From Kitasatospora acidiphila (GTDB lineage: Bacteria; Actinomycetota; Actinomycetes; Streptomycetales; Streptomycetaceae): a DNA stretch of 64,000 bases. The notes beneath the pieces are model-generated. The model had not been told where the DNA came from. It saw only the letters and a program-made list of their open reading frames with translations, and made no database searches. Location: the NCBI RefSeq assembly GCF_006636205.1, contig NZ_VIGB01000002.1:19147-83146 (forward strand), in the 5' to 3' direction. The number at the start of each line of letters is the position of its first letter. Position 1 is the first letter of the stretch. Below, one piece after another: positions 17,906 to 27,412 of this stretch. The translations under genes and the position numbers were made by a program.

Positions 17906-18780
17906 TCAGTTCACGCAGTGGGCGACGGCCGTGGGGCTGCCCGCGCAGTTGGTGGGCTGGTTGGCGACGACGGTGGTGCGGTGGAGCAGGACGCGGGCGG
18001 TGTCGTCGTAGATGCCGCCGGGCGCGTTGGTTGCCGTGTTGTTGATGACGATGCTCTCGCGGAGCTCCGCCAGACCGCCGGCCGAGTTCGCGATCCCGCC
18101 GCCGACGCCGGACGGTCCGGAGGCGGTGTTCGATTCGATGGCGGTGCGGCTCACCGTCAGCGTCCCGTCATTGGTCACCCCACCCCCTGGTTCGCCGCGT
18201 CGTTGCCGGTGATGAAGCTCTCGCTGACGGTCATGGTGCCCTCGTTGGCCAGAGCGCCGCCTTCGAGGAGCGCCGTGTTGCCGCTGATGTAGCTGTGGCT
18301 GATCCGGGTGGTGGAGCCGGTGTTGCCGCCGATGCCGCCACCGTAGTCGGCCTGGCTGTCCCGGATGACGGAGCGTGTGACGGTGAGCGTGCCGTCGTTG
18401 CGGATGCCGCCGCCGAAGTCCCCGCTCACGTGGCCGTTGCTGACGATGGCTCGGTGCAACGAGAGGTTCCCGGTGTTGTCGACGGTGAGGATGCGGAAGG
18501 AGGGTGCAGCGAGCGCCCGGGTGATGGTGGCACCGTCGCCCTGGATGGCGATCGTGTTCTGGATGTGCGGCAGCGCGGTGGACAGCGAGTAGACGCAGGC
18601 GGGCGCGAGGACCAGCCTGCCGCCCGTGACGTTCGCGGTCGTGATGGCGTTCGCGAGCGCGGTCGGGTCGCAGGGGACGAAGCTCTGGGCGGCCGCGGGC
18701 GTGGCGGCCAGACCGGTGACCAGGAGGGCGGATCCGGCGGCGGTTCCCAGGACACGGACGGCCAGCTGGTTGAGTCGCAT
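17906..18780 (-). pseudogene. Secreted right-handed beta-helix protein (cluster 2), one frameshift
   Basis: Starts MRLNQLAVRVLGTAAGSALL behind GGAG, with a clear Sec signal peptide (ending PAAAQS). It continues with FVPCDPTALANAITTANVTGG, DGATITR and rungs ending ...GGGIRNDGTLTVTRSVIRDS. It is colinear with the intact paralogue at 49276-50157. At 18183-18187 (plus-strand C run) one base is missing. Restoring it joins SFITGNDAANQG to the second frame TNDGTLTVSRTAIESN...PTAVAHCVN, giving about 290 aa. Last gene of cluster 2. Confidence 0.75.
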
Positions 18781-18819
18781 GATTGCTCCTTCGAGACGAG
18801 GGTGAGGCGGTGTCATCGC

Positions 18820-20465
18820 CTAGGTGTTGGGCGTGGGCAGGTAGGTGTAGGTGGCCGTGGCCGCGCCGGCGGAGGTGATGACGGTCAGGGTCGCGGCACC
18901 TGCCGTCCCAGGCGGGGCCTGGAGAGCGAGGGTGGTGTCCGAGATGACCTCGAACGCTGCGGGCACGCCGCCCAGGGTCACCTGGTCGGTGGTGGTGAGG
19001 CCGGTGCCGGTGAGGGTGATCGATGTACCGCCGGTGACCGGTCCGGAGCCGGGGCTGAGGGCCGTCACGGAGGGAGCGTCCAGATAGGTGTAGGTGAGGG
19101 TGCGGGCCGTCCCGCCGGCGGTGGTGACGCCGACGGGGACGGACCCTGCGGCGGTGCCGGGCGGGGCGGTGACGGTCAGTTGGGTGTCGGAGACCACGGT
19201 GGGACGCACCGTGCTTGCCCCGTAGGTGACCGAGGCGGCGGTCTGCAGGCCGATGCCGGAGATGGTCATGCTGGTGCCGCCGGCGGTCGGCCCGGATATC
19301 GGGTCGATGCCCGTCACTGTCGGAGGAGTGACGTACTGGAACAGCGCCTGGTTGCTGGTGCCCCCGGGCGTCACGACCGTGACCGGCACCGTGCCGGAAC
19401 CAGGTGGGCTGATGACGGTGAGCTGGTTGGCCGTGTCAGCGATGGTGGTCGCCCGCCGGGGACCGAAGTTCACGGCGGTGGCGCCCGTCAGGTTGACCCC
19501 GGTGATGGTCACCACGGTGCCGCCATCGGTGGGGCCGGCATTCGGGCTGATGGCACGGAGCTTCTCGACCACGGTGACGGCGTTCGCGCCGTTGTCGGTC
19601 ACATAACCGGACAGCCCGTTGGGAGTGATGGCCACCCGGGAGGGGAGGCGCCCACAGGGATGGTGGCAGTCACGGTGTTGGTGGCCGTGTCGATCACGCT
19701 CACCGAGTTCGAGGCGAAGTTGACCACCCAGATCTGGGAGCCGTCCGGGCTGCTCGCCGCACCGGCCGGGTTGGTGCCCACCGGGATGGGGGAGCCGACC
19801 ACGGTATCGGTGGCCGTGTCGATCACACTCACGGTGCCGTCGGCGTTGTTCGCCACATAGACACGGCTCCCGTCCGGGGTGACCGCCACCCCGATCGGGT
19901 TGGTACCGACCGTGATGGTGGTGGTGACCGTGTTGGTGGCGGTGTCGATGACGCTGACGGTGCCGGAGCCTTGGTTGCTGATGTAGACCCGGCGCCCGTC
20001 GGGTGCGACGCCGACCCCGTTGGGGCTGTTGCCCAGCCCGATGGTGGTGGTGACCGTGTTGGTGGCGGTGTTGATGACGCTGGCGGTGCCGGAGCCGTGG
20101 TTGGCGACGTAGCCGAGCGTCCCGTCGGGTGTGATTGCCACCTCGAACGGACTGCTTCCCACCGTGACGGTGGCGGTGACCGTGTTGGTGCCGGTGCTGA
20201 TGACGCTGACGGTGCCGGAGCCGGCGTTGGTCACGTAAGCGTTGGTTCCGCTGGGACCTATGGCCACACCTACCGGGCCGGCGAGACCGGGGATGGTGGC
20301 GACCGTGGTGAAGAACGCGGTGTCGATCACGCTCACGGTGCTGTCGCCGTTGTTGGCGACATACGCGTGCCGCCCGTTCGGTGTGACGGCGATTCCGATG
20401 GGACCAGCTCCCACACGCACGGTGGGATCTTCCACCAGGGGTCCCCGACTGAGGATCGCAGGCAT
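18820..20465 (-). pseudogene. YVTN beta-propeller fused to three TIG domains, one frameshift
   Basis: The frame begins MPAILSRGPLVEDPTVRVGAGP (GAAGGGG upstream). Seven YVTN-type blades follow (AVTPNGRHAYVANNGDSTVSVIDT and repeats, about 42 residues each), then three IPT/TIG domains (LRAISPNAGPTDGGTVVTITG...). The frame breaks in the last blade near 19635-19640; one extra C would join VGASP to RVAITPNGLSGYVTDNGANAV. There is no signal peptide. First gene of cluster 2, behind leader copy 2. The locus at 48.4 kb is a decayed relative. YVTN/TIG architectures are usually surface-located; binding partner unknown. Confidence 0.78.
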
Positions 20466-20541
20466 GACGTTCCCCTTCGTTAACGGGGCCGTCGACCGCC
20501 GTCGACCGCCGCAGACGCGGCAGCCGACAACAGACCAGAAA

Positions 20542-20638
20542 TCCTCACCGGGGGGCGCCCTCAGCTGCCGAACCGGGAATACCGACGTCTCCGGATGGTT
20601 CGACCATGTCCCCCGGCAAGGGATGGGCGGCCCACCGG
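20542..20638 (-). promoter_or_regulatory. Conserved leader element, copy 2
   Basis: In gene orientation: CCGGTGGGCCGCCCATCCC (20638-20620), then TTGCCGGGGGACAT, a variable middle with GGAGAC and TTCCCGGT, then GGGCGCCC (20560-20553) and CCCGGTGAGGAT. The first and last boxes can pair (CCGG-GGGC with GCCC-CCGG). Between the element and the ATG, CCCC and GGGG flank GTTAACGAA so that the ribosome site could be sequestered. It closely resembles copy 4 over about 100 nt, well beyond the two boxes. Confidence 0.65.
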
Positions 20639-22132
20639 GATGTACTTGCCCCAAGTAGCGCACCGGTGGCGACAGGTGGCTAGCAGAATGGTCGTACCTC
20701 ATCCGTTTGGCCGAGGGCGCGCGTCCACCGCACGCTGTCCGTGCGCAACCGTGACATTCCTTCAGCTCCATCGGCTGCCCTACCCGCCTGCCGGTGCCGC
20801 TTCTTTGGTGGACTACGAAGAGTCCGTCAGTGAAAGGAATCCGGGCATCACCTCCCGACCGCCTCCAGCGTGAGCACTTTCCAGTGGATTGAGAATCCGG
20901 GCGGACGCAAACGGTGCGCAAGAGTCAAAGATAAATAACGTATTGCATATAACAACTCATCAGATAGTCTCTATGCGCCGGAGTGTGTACCCGCTTCGCG
21001 CCCCTGGGATGACGCAATGCGCGGACAAGGAGACTCGAGAAGCCCAACTGTGCTGTCATCAACTGGCAGTCCAGTACTGCCAGTGCGCCAATACCTCAAA
21101 CCTACTGCTTCCGGCCGCCGGCCGGCTCGGGTGCAAACACCAAGGTGCGACTGCCGGGCCGGACAAGCCTCGCGCGCCTCGCTCAATGAGTTTCCCCACT
21201 TGCTCCAATTTCCAACTATCTGAGGAGGAAAGCTAAGCATGCTGTTGCGAATCAAACAGACTGGAGAGACGTTGAAAGGGGAGGTCGAGTCCGGTAAGGA
21301 GGCCGCGCGGAAAGGGACCTGCCACTGTCAGGCACCTCACCGCGTGGCCTCTCCGCTGCCTGGAGGCCCCGCTGAGGCCTGGACCGGGCGACGACGCGAT
21401 CGGTGCGCAGCGCGTGACGCCTATCGCCCAACTGCTCGCTGTCACGGGGAGAGTGATGGCCGACGGCACGGTGATCGGCTCGCTGTCACTCCGGCAGTTC
21501 GGTCGGACCCCACCGGGTTGACGAAGACGTCGGCCGGTGTTACCAAACTTGCTGAATCGTCCAGCCGACACGCTGAAACGGAACGAAGCGAGAACTCCAA
21601 GAGACGAATAAGCTGAGCCGGTCGCCCATACGGGCGGCGTAGTACCCCGGAAAACAGCGAAGCGGCCCCCAGTCGCCAAACTTGGGCCGCTCGCTACGCA
21701 TACTTCTTCCCCGAAGGTACCAGGCGTACCCGGTGCGGGCGAGGGACCCACGCCCAGTCGCTCTACATGAGTGATCACCCTGACGCGGCTGGACCGAGAA
21801 AGGCACGACTCCGCGTTGCGCGCCACCAGCATCCAGCCCGGTCTGTCCGCTGCGGACGCCGCAGGTCCGACCAGTTCTGTCCCCCAACCCCGCTGCCGAC
21901 AGCGTCGGTTCACAGGCAGGCCGTCCCACCATGGGAGCCGTACCTCGCGCCCAGTCCCGAAGGGTGATCCGTGCGATCACGGGAATATCGAGACCGTCCT
22001 CGCTACCACAATCGGCAAGGCGTCACCCTTTGCTTCCGCAAAGACTCCTGAGGAACCAACCGGTTCGAATCGTGTCGCCCTGCCCTGCACAGGGCTGCTC
22101 CTGGTGCCCGGCGCCGGATCGGAGGTAGTCCG
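20639..22132. other. Long intergenic region without a supported gene
   Basis: Contains an AT-rich stretch (20930-20960), an 8-bp stem ACTGGCAG/CTGCCAGT near 21065-21090, and scattered short frames. One, ending LLAVTGRVMADGTVIGSLSL (about 21440-21510, plus), looks protein-like but lacks a start. The frame from ATG 21239 has GGAGG upstream but degenerates into arginine-rich sequence. Probably gene debris and promoters. Confidence 0.35.
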
Positions 22133-23387
22133 GTGAAGCAGATGACCGACGCCGAGTTCGGCAGCTCCTCGATCGAGCGGGCCTGGGAACCCCCGGAGGA
22201 GGTGGTGGTCCCGTACGCCTTGGCGTGCTCCCCTCACCTTCAGCCCGAGGACTACGGGGTGCTGATCCGGCTGCTGCTGCGAGACCCGGAGCAGCCGTCC
22301 GGCGTCCTCGCCCTGGCGGAGGAGTTCCAGGCGTCCGGCTGGCGGATGGGCGCCAGCCGCCTGCGGGGCGTCCTCGGGCGACTGCAGAAGGCCGGCCACG
22401 TCAGCCACGAGCGGGACGGCTACGACCAGGAGACCAGCCGCCCGAAGTGGCGGTTCCGGGTCTACCGGAACCCCGCCAACAACAGCGCCTACGTCAACCA
22501 GGGCACCGCAGCTGCGTCGCAGGTCAGCCCGATGGTGCGAAATCCAACACGTCAGGGTGCGCAGGTCGGTGCCGATGGTGCGATTTCCAACGTCTATGCA
22601 GGTCGGGCCGATGGTGCGGTTTCCGACACGTCGGGCTCCGACGGTGCGGTTTCCGACACGTCGGAAACCAACATCTATGCAGGTCAGGCCGATGGTGCGA
22701 TTTCCAGCGCGTCGGCCCCGTCCCCCCACACCCCCCGGTGGTAGGAACTACCCCCCCTATCCCCCGCTCCCGTCGGGCCCGGCCGCCTCGGCTGATGCCG
22801 GGACGGGGGCCACGGGGACCGACTCCGCGAGGAAGTCCGGCCCTGCAGAGTTGCCGGAGGAGCTCCGGGTGGTGCTGCAGTTCCTGATGGAGCTGCCGGC
22901 GCCGTACGCGTGTGGGCTGCGGGACGCGCGCAGGTTCGCGCCGAAGCTGCTGGAGGCGTTGCCGCTACTGGGCTACACGTCGCCGGACGAGGTGCTGGTG
23001 TACGACCTGACGCACCGTCCGGCCAGCGGCCTCAACGATCCGGCGGCCGCGATCGGCGCCCGGATCGACAGGTTGCGGCCGAGGCACATCGTGCTGCGCG
23101 ACCGTGACACCCCGAGCGTTGCGCGCCCGCGCACCGCACCGGACATGCTCGCCCCGACCCCGCACTGCGGCGACGCGGACTGCGACCCGATCTCGCGGAT
23201 GCGCGAAAGACGGGACGGTGCGGGCTTCCTACGGCTCCAGCCGTGCTCGCAGTGCAGCCCGTTGGCGGCCCGCAAGAAAACCGGTTGCCGGCTGACTCGA
23301 CAGCGAAGCGGGCAACCAGACCATGCCGGCTCCAACCACCCTGCGGAACCGCACCACCCATTGAGCGACGAGGAGTTCCCTACTTGA
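22133..23387 (+). pseudogene. HTH replication-accessory-like protein, frameshift in C-rich linker
   Basis: Starts GTG 22133 behind GGAGGT. The N-terminal winged-helix part (YALACSPHLQPEDYGVLIRLLL...RMGASRLRGVLGRLQKAGHVSHERDGY) is followed by an acidic repeat linker with several DGAVSDTS/DGAISNVYAG units. The first frame stops after SAPSPHTPRW (22744). A second frame supplies GGRNYPPYPP and the C-terminal domain LPEELRVVLQFLMELPAPYACGLRDARRFAPKLLEAL, ending at 23387. The switch lies in the C-rich 22725-22765 tract. The stop overlaps the start of the DnaB gene, so the two form an operon. Likely helicase-loading or replication role by context. Confidence 0.6.
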
Positions 23388-24799
23388 CCATCGCAGGCAC
23401 CGGCATCGCCACCGAGTACGGTCCAGAACCCGAGGACGACCACCTGCCGCTGCCGGTGGCCCGCCAGGCCCTGGAGCGCGAGCAGCCGCACGACCTGGAC
23501 GCCGAGCAGGCCGTACTGGGCGCGATGATGCTGTCCACCGCGGCGATCAGCGACGTCGTCGCCGCGCTGAACGGCCCTGGCGACTTCTACCGCCCGGCGC
23601 ACCAGGTGATCTACCGGGCGATCCTCGACCTGCACGACCGCTCCGGCGGCGAGACCACCCCGGACCCGATCCTGGTGACCGGCGAGCTGGCCACCCGTGG
23701 CGAGCTCCAGAAGGCCGGCGGTCCCACCTACCTGCACACCTGCGTCAACGCCGTTCCGACGGCCGTCAACGCCGAGCACTACGCCGAGGCGGTCCGCGAT
23801 CTGGCCGCGTTCCGCAAGGTCGTCGAGACCGGCACCCGGCTCACCTCCCAGGGCTACGCCGCCGTCGGCGAGGCCCGCGAGGTCGTCCAGGTCGCCATGG
23901 CCCAGCTGCAGGCGCTGGTGGCCGGCACCGCGGAGGCCGCCCCGAAGCTGTCGGTCGCCGACCGGTGGCAGGAGTTCATCGACGACCAGGAGCACGGCAT
24001 CGACCCGCGCGCCCTGGACACCCCGTGGCCGGACATCAACGAGGTGGTCCAGCTGCTGCCCGGCCACCTGGTGACGGTCGGCGCGGCGACCGCCGGCGGC
24101 AAGTCGCTGTTCGGCATGAACCTGGCCGCGCACGTCGCCCTGCACCGCAACCGGCCGGTGCTCGTGGCCAGCATGGAGATGGGCGGCAAGGAGCTGATGG
24201 CCCGTCTGACCGCTGCCGAGTCAGGGGTTTACCTGGAACGCCTGGTCAAACACAAGCTCGACGACAACGACTGGGACAAGATCGCCCGCGTCTCCGACGT
24301 GATGCGCAACGCCCACAACTTCTACCTGGACGACTCCGCCACCCAGACGCTGTCCAGGCTGCGGGCGCGGCTGCGCTGTATGGCCTCGCGCGGTCACCCG
24401 CCCGCGATGCTCGTGTGCGACTACCTGCAGCTGGTGACCCCGGAGAACACCAAGGCCAACGCCAACCGTGCCCAGGAGGTCGGTGAGATCAGCCGCGGGT
24501 TGAAGAGGCTCGCGGGCGAGTTCGGGATCCCGGTGGTGGCGCTCGCCCAGTTCAACCGCGGGGCGGCGGGCCGGCGCCCGCTCGTCAGCGACTTCAAGGA
24601 GTCGTCCGCGATCGAGCAGGACAGCAATGTGATCATCCTGCTGTACCGCGAGCTCGCCGAGGACGGTAACGACACCGGACCGGTCGCCGGCACGGTCGAG
24701 GCCATCATCAGCAAGAACCGGTCGGGCCCCAGCGGCCGGGTCGTGCCGCTGGCATTCCAAGGACACATGGCGCGCCTGTCCTCCATGGCCTGGCTCTAG
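23384..24799 (+). CDS. DnaB-type replicative helicase
   Basis: A 471-aa RecA-fold helicase. TTG at 23384 was chosen because GAGGAG lies eight bases upstream and the codon overlaps the preceding stop (TTGA). The N-terminal DnaB domain (PHDLDAEQAVLGAMMLSTAAISDV...DFYRPAHQVIYRAILDLHD) leads to Walker A GAATAGGKS (residues 233-241), MEMGGKELMARL, the Walker B region MLVCDYLQLV and the downstream FKESSAIEQDSNVIILLYR. Divergent from chromosomal DnaB and shorter in its linker, as in phage or plasmid replication modules. A second replication module besides the prim-pol one. Confidence 0.88.
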   Translation: MTIAGTGIATEYGPEPEDDHLPLPVARQALEREQPHDLDAEQAVLGAMMLSTAAISDVVAALNGPGDFYRPAHQVIYRAILDLHDRSGGETTPDPILVTGELATRGELQKAGGPTYLHTCVNAVPTAVNAEHYAEAVRDLAAFRKVVETGTRLTSQGYAAVGEAREVVQVAMAQLQALVAGTAEAAPKLSVADRWQEFIDDQEHGIDPRALDTPWPDINEVVQLLPGHLVTVGAATAGGKSLFGMNLAAHVALHRNRPVLVASMEMGGKELMARLTAAESGVYLERLVKHKLDDNDWDKIARVSDVMRNAHNFYLDDSATQTLSRLRARLRCMASRGHPPAMLVCDYLQLVTPENTKANANRAQEVGEISRGLKRLAGEFGIPVVALAQFNRGAAGRRPLVSDFKESSAIEQDSNVIILLYRELAEDGNDTGPVAGTVEAIISKNRSGPSGRVVPLAFQGHMARLSSMAWL

Positions 24800-25710
24800 A
24801 ACACCCCGAGAACGGCCCTGACGGCCCCTCAGACGGCCTCGCACGCCTCTGGACTATCCGGCCCGCCGGTCCCTTCCCCTCGATGCCATGTCACACGACG
24901 TCACACGACGCACCGCCTCCGACGGACAGACATGATCGCGAGCGGTGGCCGGATGATCGGGTCGGTGAGGGCAGGGCGGTCGGTCCTGCTCCGCGATCGT
25001 GCGGAATCCATGGCGGACCGTGTGCGCTCCGATCGGCTCCCCAGGACGGTCAGGGAATTGCACGGAGATCTTCGTGGGGAAATCTTGTGAGCGAGGACGG
25101 TGATATGCGCGGCGAGCGGGTGGGGAATTCTGGAAGCAGGCTCAGGGGAGCCAATCGGTATCGGAACTTCGGGGTGAGCGGAGAGCGACTGGACTTGCGA
25201 TTCTGAGCGTTCGGCCATGCGGGTGAGACCCCGTGTCCTTGAATGGCTCCGGTGGATTACTGATTCAGGTTGCCGGCACGGTCACCGCACTGGGGGCGGC
25301 AACTTTCGAGGGAGGCCTCCTCCTCGCGCCGACTCCTGGCGCGATCGCGGTTCCGCCGGGCATGAGGCACGCGAGGAGGAGCGCCCCGTCCGCGGCGCGG
25401 GGGAGTAGCACGGGCCCTGCGGGTCGACCCTGAGCATGGTCGGCAGGCCGCGTGGCACGGCCTCGCCAGTCCTGCACTTCAGTCGGCCCAGTGGAGCCCG
25501 CTGTGCTGGGGAATTTTGGATCCTCGAGATGGGGAATTAGCGAGAAAATTCCCCAACGGACCGATCTGTTTCGGCTGGCTGGCCCCGGTCCGCTTTCGCT
25601 GCGCTGGCCGTTTTGAGTGATCCCGGAGCCCGGGCACGGCATTCCGCCAAGCGGGTGAAACGCTGTCGGGGGCCTTGTCATCGATTTCGACCATCTGGGT
25701 TACTTCTCTG
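24800..25710. other. Intergenic region without a supported gene
   Basis: Holds a 9-bp direct repeat TCACACGAC twice near 24892-24911 and an AT-rich hairpin GGGGAATT...AATTCCCC (about 25532-25556). A minus-strand frame with GEPIGAHTVRHGFRT resembles the tyrosine-recombinase HxxRH motif, but nothing around it supports an integrase. Leads into the leader element at 25.7 kb. Confidence 0.35.
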
Positions 25711-25826
25711 TATCCAACCGGTGGGCCGCCCATCCCTCCTGGGGGAATGAGCAGCCCGTGCCCGCTGGTTTCTGGTGGCGGTCAGGCACGGACTTGCGAT
25801 GGGCGCCCCTGCGGAGGATTTGGATC
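25711..25826 (+). promoter_or_regulatory. Conserved leader element, copy 3
   Basis: CCGGTGGGCCGCCCATCCC (25718-25736), a central stem-loop in which GTGCC and GGCAC can pair, then GGGCGCCCC (25801-25809) and GCGGAGGATT. An outer stem ATCCAA (25712-25717) / TTGGAT (25820-25825) closes the element. It is followed immediately by a 36-bp perfect hairpin, an arrangement like an aptamer plus expression platform. Same orientation and spacing to the next start as the other three copies. Confidence 0.65.
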
Positions 25827-25862
25827 CATTGGGTGGTGCCGCTATAGCGGCACCACCCAATG
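25827..25862 (+). terminator. 36-bp perfect palindrome after leader copy 3
   Basis: CATTGGGTGGTGCCGCTA and its exact reverse complement abut with no spacer, giving a 16-bp stem with a TATA loop. No T-run follows, so it may be an attenuator, a protein-binding palindrome or an RNA stability element rather than a simple intrinsic terminator. Confidence 0.6.
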
Positions 25863-25890
25863 CGGCGGCTCACATACGCCAGGAGGCGTC

Positions 25891-26223
25891 ATGCGAGCAA
25901 TCCAGAAGGCATGCAACGCGTGGATCCGTGCGATGGCCACCTGGTCCGCCCGACACGTTCCACCGCACTCCCAGATAGGCAGCGCGATGTTGGCCTGGGC
26001 GTTCCCCCTGACGTGGTACGTGCCGCGGTTGCGAGCGAACGGGCAGCACCCGAGCGGAGCTTCGACGCAGGCTCTGGCAACTGCGCCACCTGTTGAGCCT
26101 TCCGTTCCGCCGCCGAGGCGTGCGCGCTGTGCGCTGGGCTCCTCGCCGGCCGTGCGCGGACGGCACAAGCGGCGCCGCAAGCGGATCGGCCGGGGAAAGC
26201 GCTGCAACTCGGCGGACGACTGA
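25891..26223 (+). CDS. Candidate 110-aa protein behind leader copy 3
   Basis: The ATG at 25891 follows AGGAGG by four bases and lies 64 nt after the leader, the spacing seen between the other leaders and their first genes. The product starts MRAIQKACNAWIRAMATWSA, has a hydrophobic patch IGSAMLAWAFPLTWYV and a very basic tail RGRHKRRRKRIGRGKR. No family recognised. The basic, low-complexity end could be a frame artefact, so the gene may be shorter or frameshifted. Confidence 0.4.
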   Translation: MRAIQKACNAWIRAMATWSARHVPPHSQIGSAMLAWAFPLTWYVPRLRANGQHPSGASTQALATAPPVEPSVPPPRRARCALGSSPAVRGRHKRRRKRIGRGKRCNSADD

Positions 26224-26395
26224 GCCGCACGGCAAACGGCGGCCGACGGGCCCGGGCGTGGCCGGCTTCGCCTCGGAGGAAGCCGGCCGGGCTCCGCCTC
26301 CGCAGCCGCAGGCTCGGCCGACCGCGGGCCCGCTGTGCGCCAAGGCGCCAGGGTCCTTGCACCACGGCCACCCACCAAGTCGAAAGGAAAGCACC

Positions 26396-27139
26396 GTGCC
26401 CATCAGTCCGAACCAGGGTTCCACCGCAGGCGGAACGACGGTGACCATCACCGGCGTCAACCTCGCCGGCGCCACTGCCGTGCACTTCGGCTCCAAGACC
26501 GCCACGATTACCGCCAACACGCCCACATCGGTCACCGTCACCTCCCCGTCCGGCACCGGCGTGGTGAACGTGACCGTCACCACCGCGGGAGGCACCAGCA
26601 ACCCGCTGTCGTTCTACTACATCGGTCCCCCGTTCAAGTTCTCGATCAGCAGCACCTCCGGCGCCACTGCGGGCGGCAACACCGTGACGATCCAGGGGAC
26701 CGGCCTGTCCACGGCGACCGCCGTGAACTTCGGTGCCAACAGCGCCACGCCGACCGTGATCAACGACGGCCAGCTGAGCGTCGTCGTGCCCGCCGGCACG
26801 GCAGCCGGCCCCGTCAGCGTGAGCGTCACCACCGCGGGAGGCACCAACAACGGCCTGACGTACACCTACGTCGACGCCCCCACCGCCGTCAGCGTGTCGC
26901 CGACTTCGGGCCCGACTTCGGGAGGCACCGTGGTCACGCTGACCGGGACGAACCTGACGACCACCCAGTCGGTGACGGTCGGCGGCACGGTCGCACCGTT
27001 CTCGGTCGACTCCGACACCCAGGTGGTCTTCACCACCCCGCCCGGCACCGCCGGCGCGGCGGACGTCGTGGTGGTCACCACCGGCGGCACCGCCACGCTG
27101 GTGGGTGGCTTCACCTACGTCGCCGGGCCCGGTATCTGA
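26396..27139 (+). CDS. IPT/TIG-repeat protein, three domains (cluster 3)
   Basis: A 247-aa protein with three TIG domains. The GTG start at 26396 (AAAGGAAA upstream) opens directly with PISPNQGSTAGGTTVTITG, and there is no signal peptide. Each domain keeps the pattern ATAVxFG...VxxDxQLSVVVPAGTAAGPVSVSVTTAGGT. The upstream in-frame extension is arginine-rich and unlike TIG, so it was excluded. It lies between the cluster-3 leader and a seven-domain TIG protein, separated from the latter by two hairpins. Confidence 0.8.
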   Translation: MPISPNQGSTAGGTTVTITGVNLAGATAVHFGSKTATITANTPTSVTVTSPSGTGVVNVTVTTAGGTSNPLSFYYIGPPFKFSISSTSGATAGGNTVTIQGTGLSTATAVNFGANSATPTVINDGQLSVVVPAGTAAGPVSVSVTTAGGTNNGLTYTYVDAPTAVSVSPTSGPTSGGTVVTLTGTNLTTTQSVTVGGTVAPFSVDSDTQVVFTTPPGTAGAADVVVVTTGGTATLVGGFTYVAGPGI

Positions 27140-27229
27140 TCCACAGCGGCTCGCGCTGTAGCACCGGGGTCGGGTGACCGCGAGCCGATCCGATCCGTCC
27201 GGCGGGCGCGGGCCCCCGCCGGACGTGAC

Positions 27230-27269
27230 GAGCCCCGGTCGGCGCCCCAACTTTCGCCGACCGGGGCTC
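27230..27269 (+). terminator. Hairpin 1 of a tandem pair
   Basis: GAGCCCCGGTCGGCG (27230-27244) pairs perfectly with 27255-27269 around a 10-nt loop, after the three-domain TIG gene. Confidence 0.7.
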
Positions 27270-27275
27270 ACTTCG

Positions 27276-27319
27276 CTCGGCCGGGCGGCGTGCCTGCTAC
27301 GGCACGCCGCCCGGCCGAG
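27276..27319 (+). terminator. Hairpin 2 of a tandem pair
   Basis: A 19-bp perfect stem (27276-27294 with 27301-27319) and 6-nt loop directly follow hairpin 1. Together they probably insulate the two TIG genes transcriptionally. Confidence 0.7.
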
Positions 27320-27412
27320 CGCCCTGGCATGGTGGCGGGTCACCCCGCCACCATGCAGGCGCATCCCATCAGTCGCAGCCTCCGAGGCTGCCCCATCGCA
27401 CGGGATAGGTCC

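Noticed and set aside
21239..21616. 125-codon frame with a good GGAGG upstream
   Set aside because: After about 25 residues the product becomes arginine-rich and low-complexity, typical of an out-of-frame reading; no family recognised.
22040..22110. tRNA-like T-loop sequence GGTTCGAATC with a small upstream hairpin
   Set aside because: The T stem does not pair and no acceptor or D arm could be built, so neither a tRNA nor a tRNA-derived attachment site is supported.
24854..25063. Minus-strand frame with GEPIGAHTVRHGFRT, resembling a tyrosine recombinase box
   Set aside because: Only this short motif matches; no Arg/Tyr partner motifs, no start and no coding character around it.
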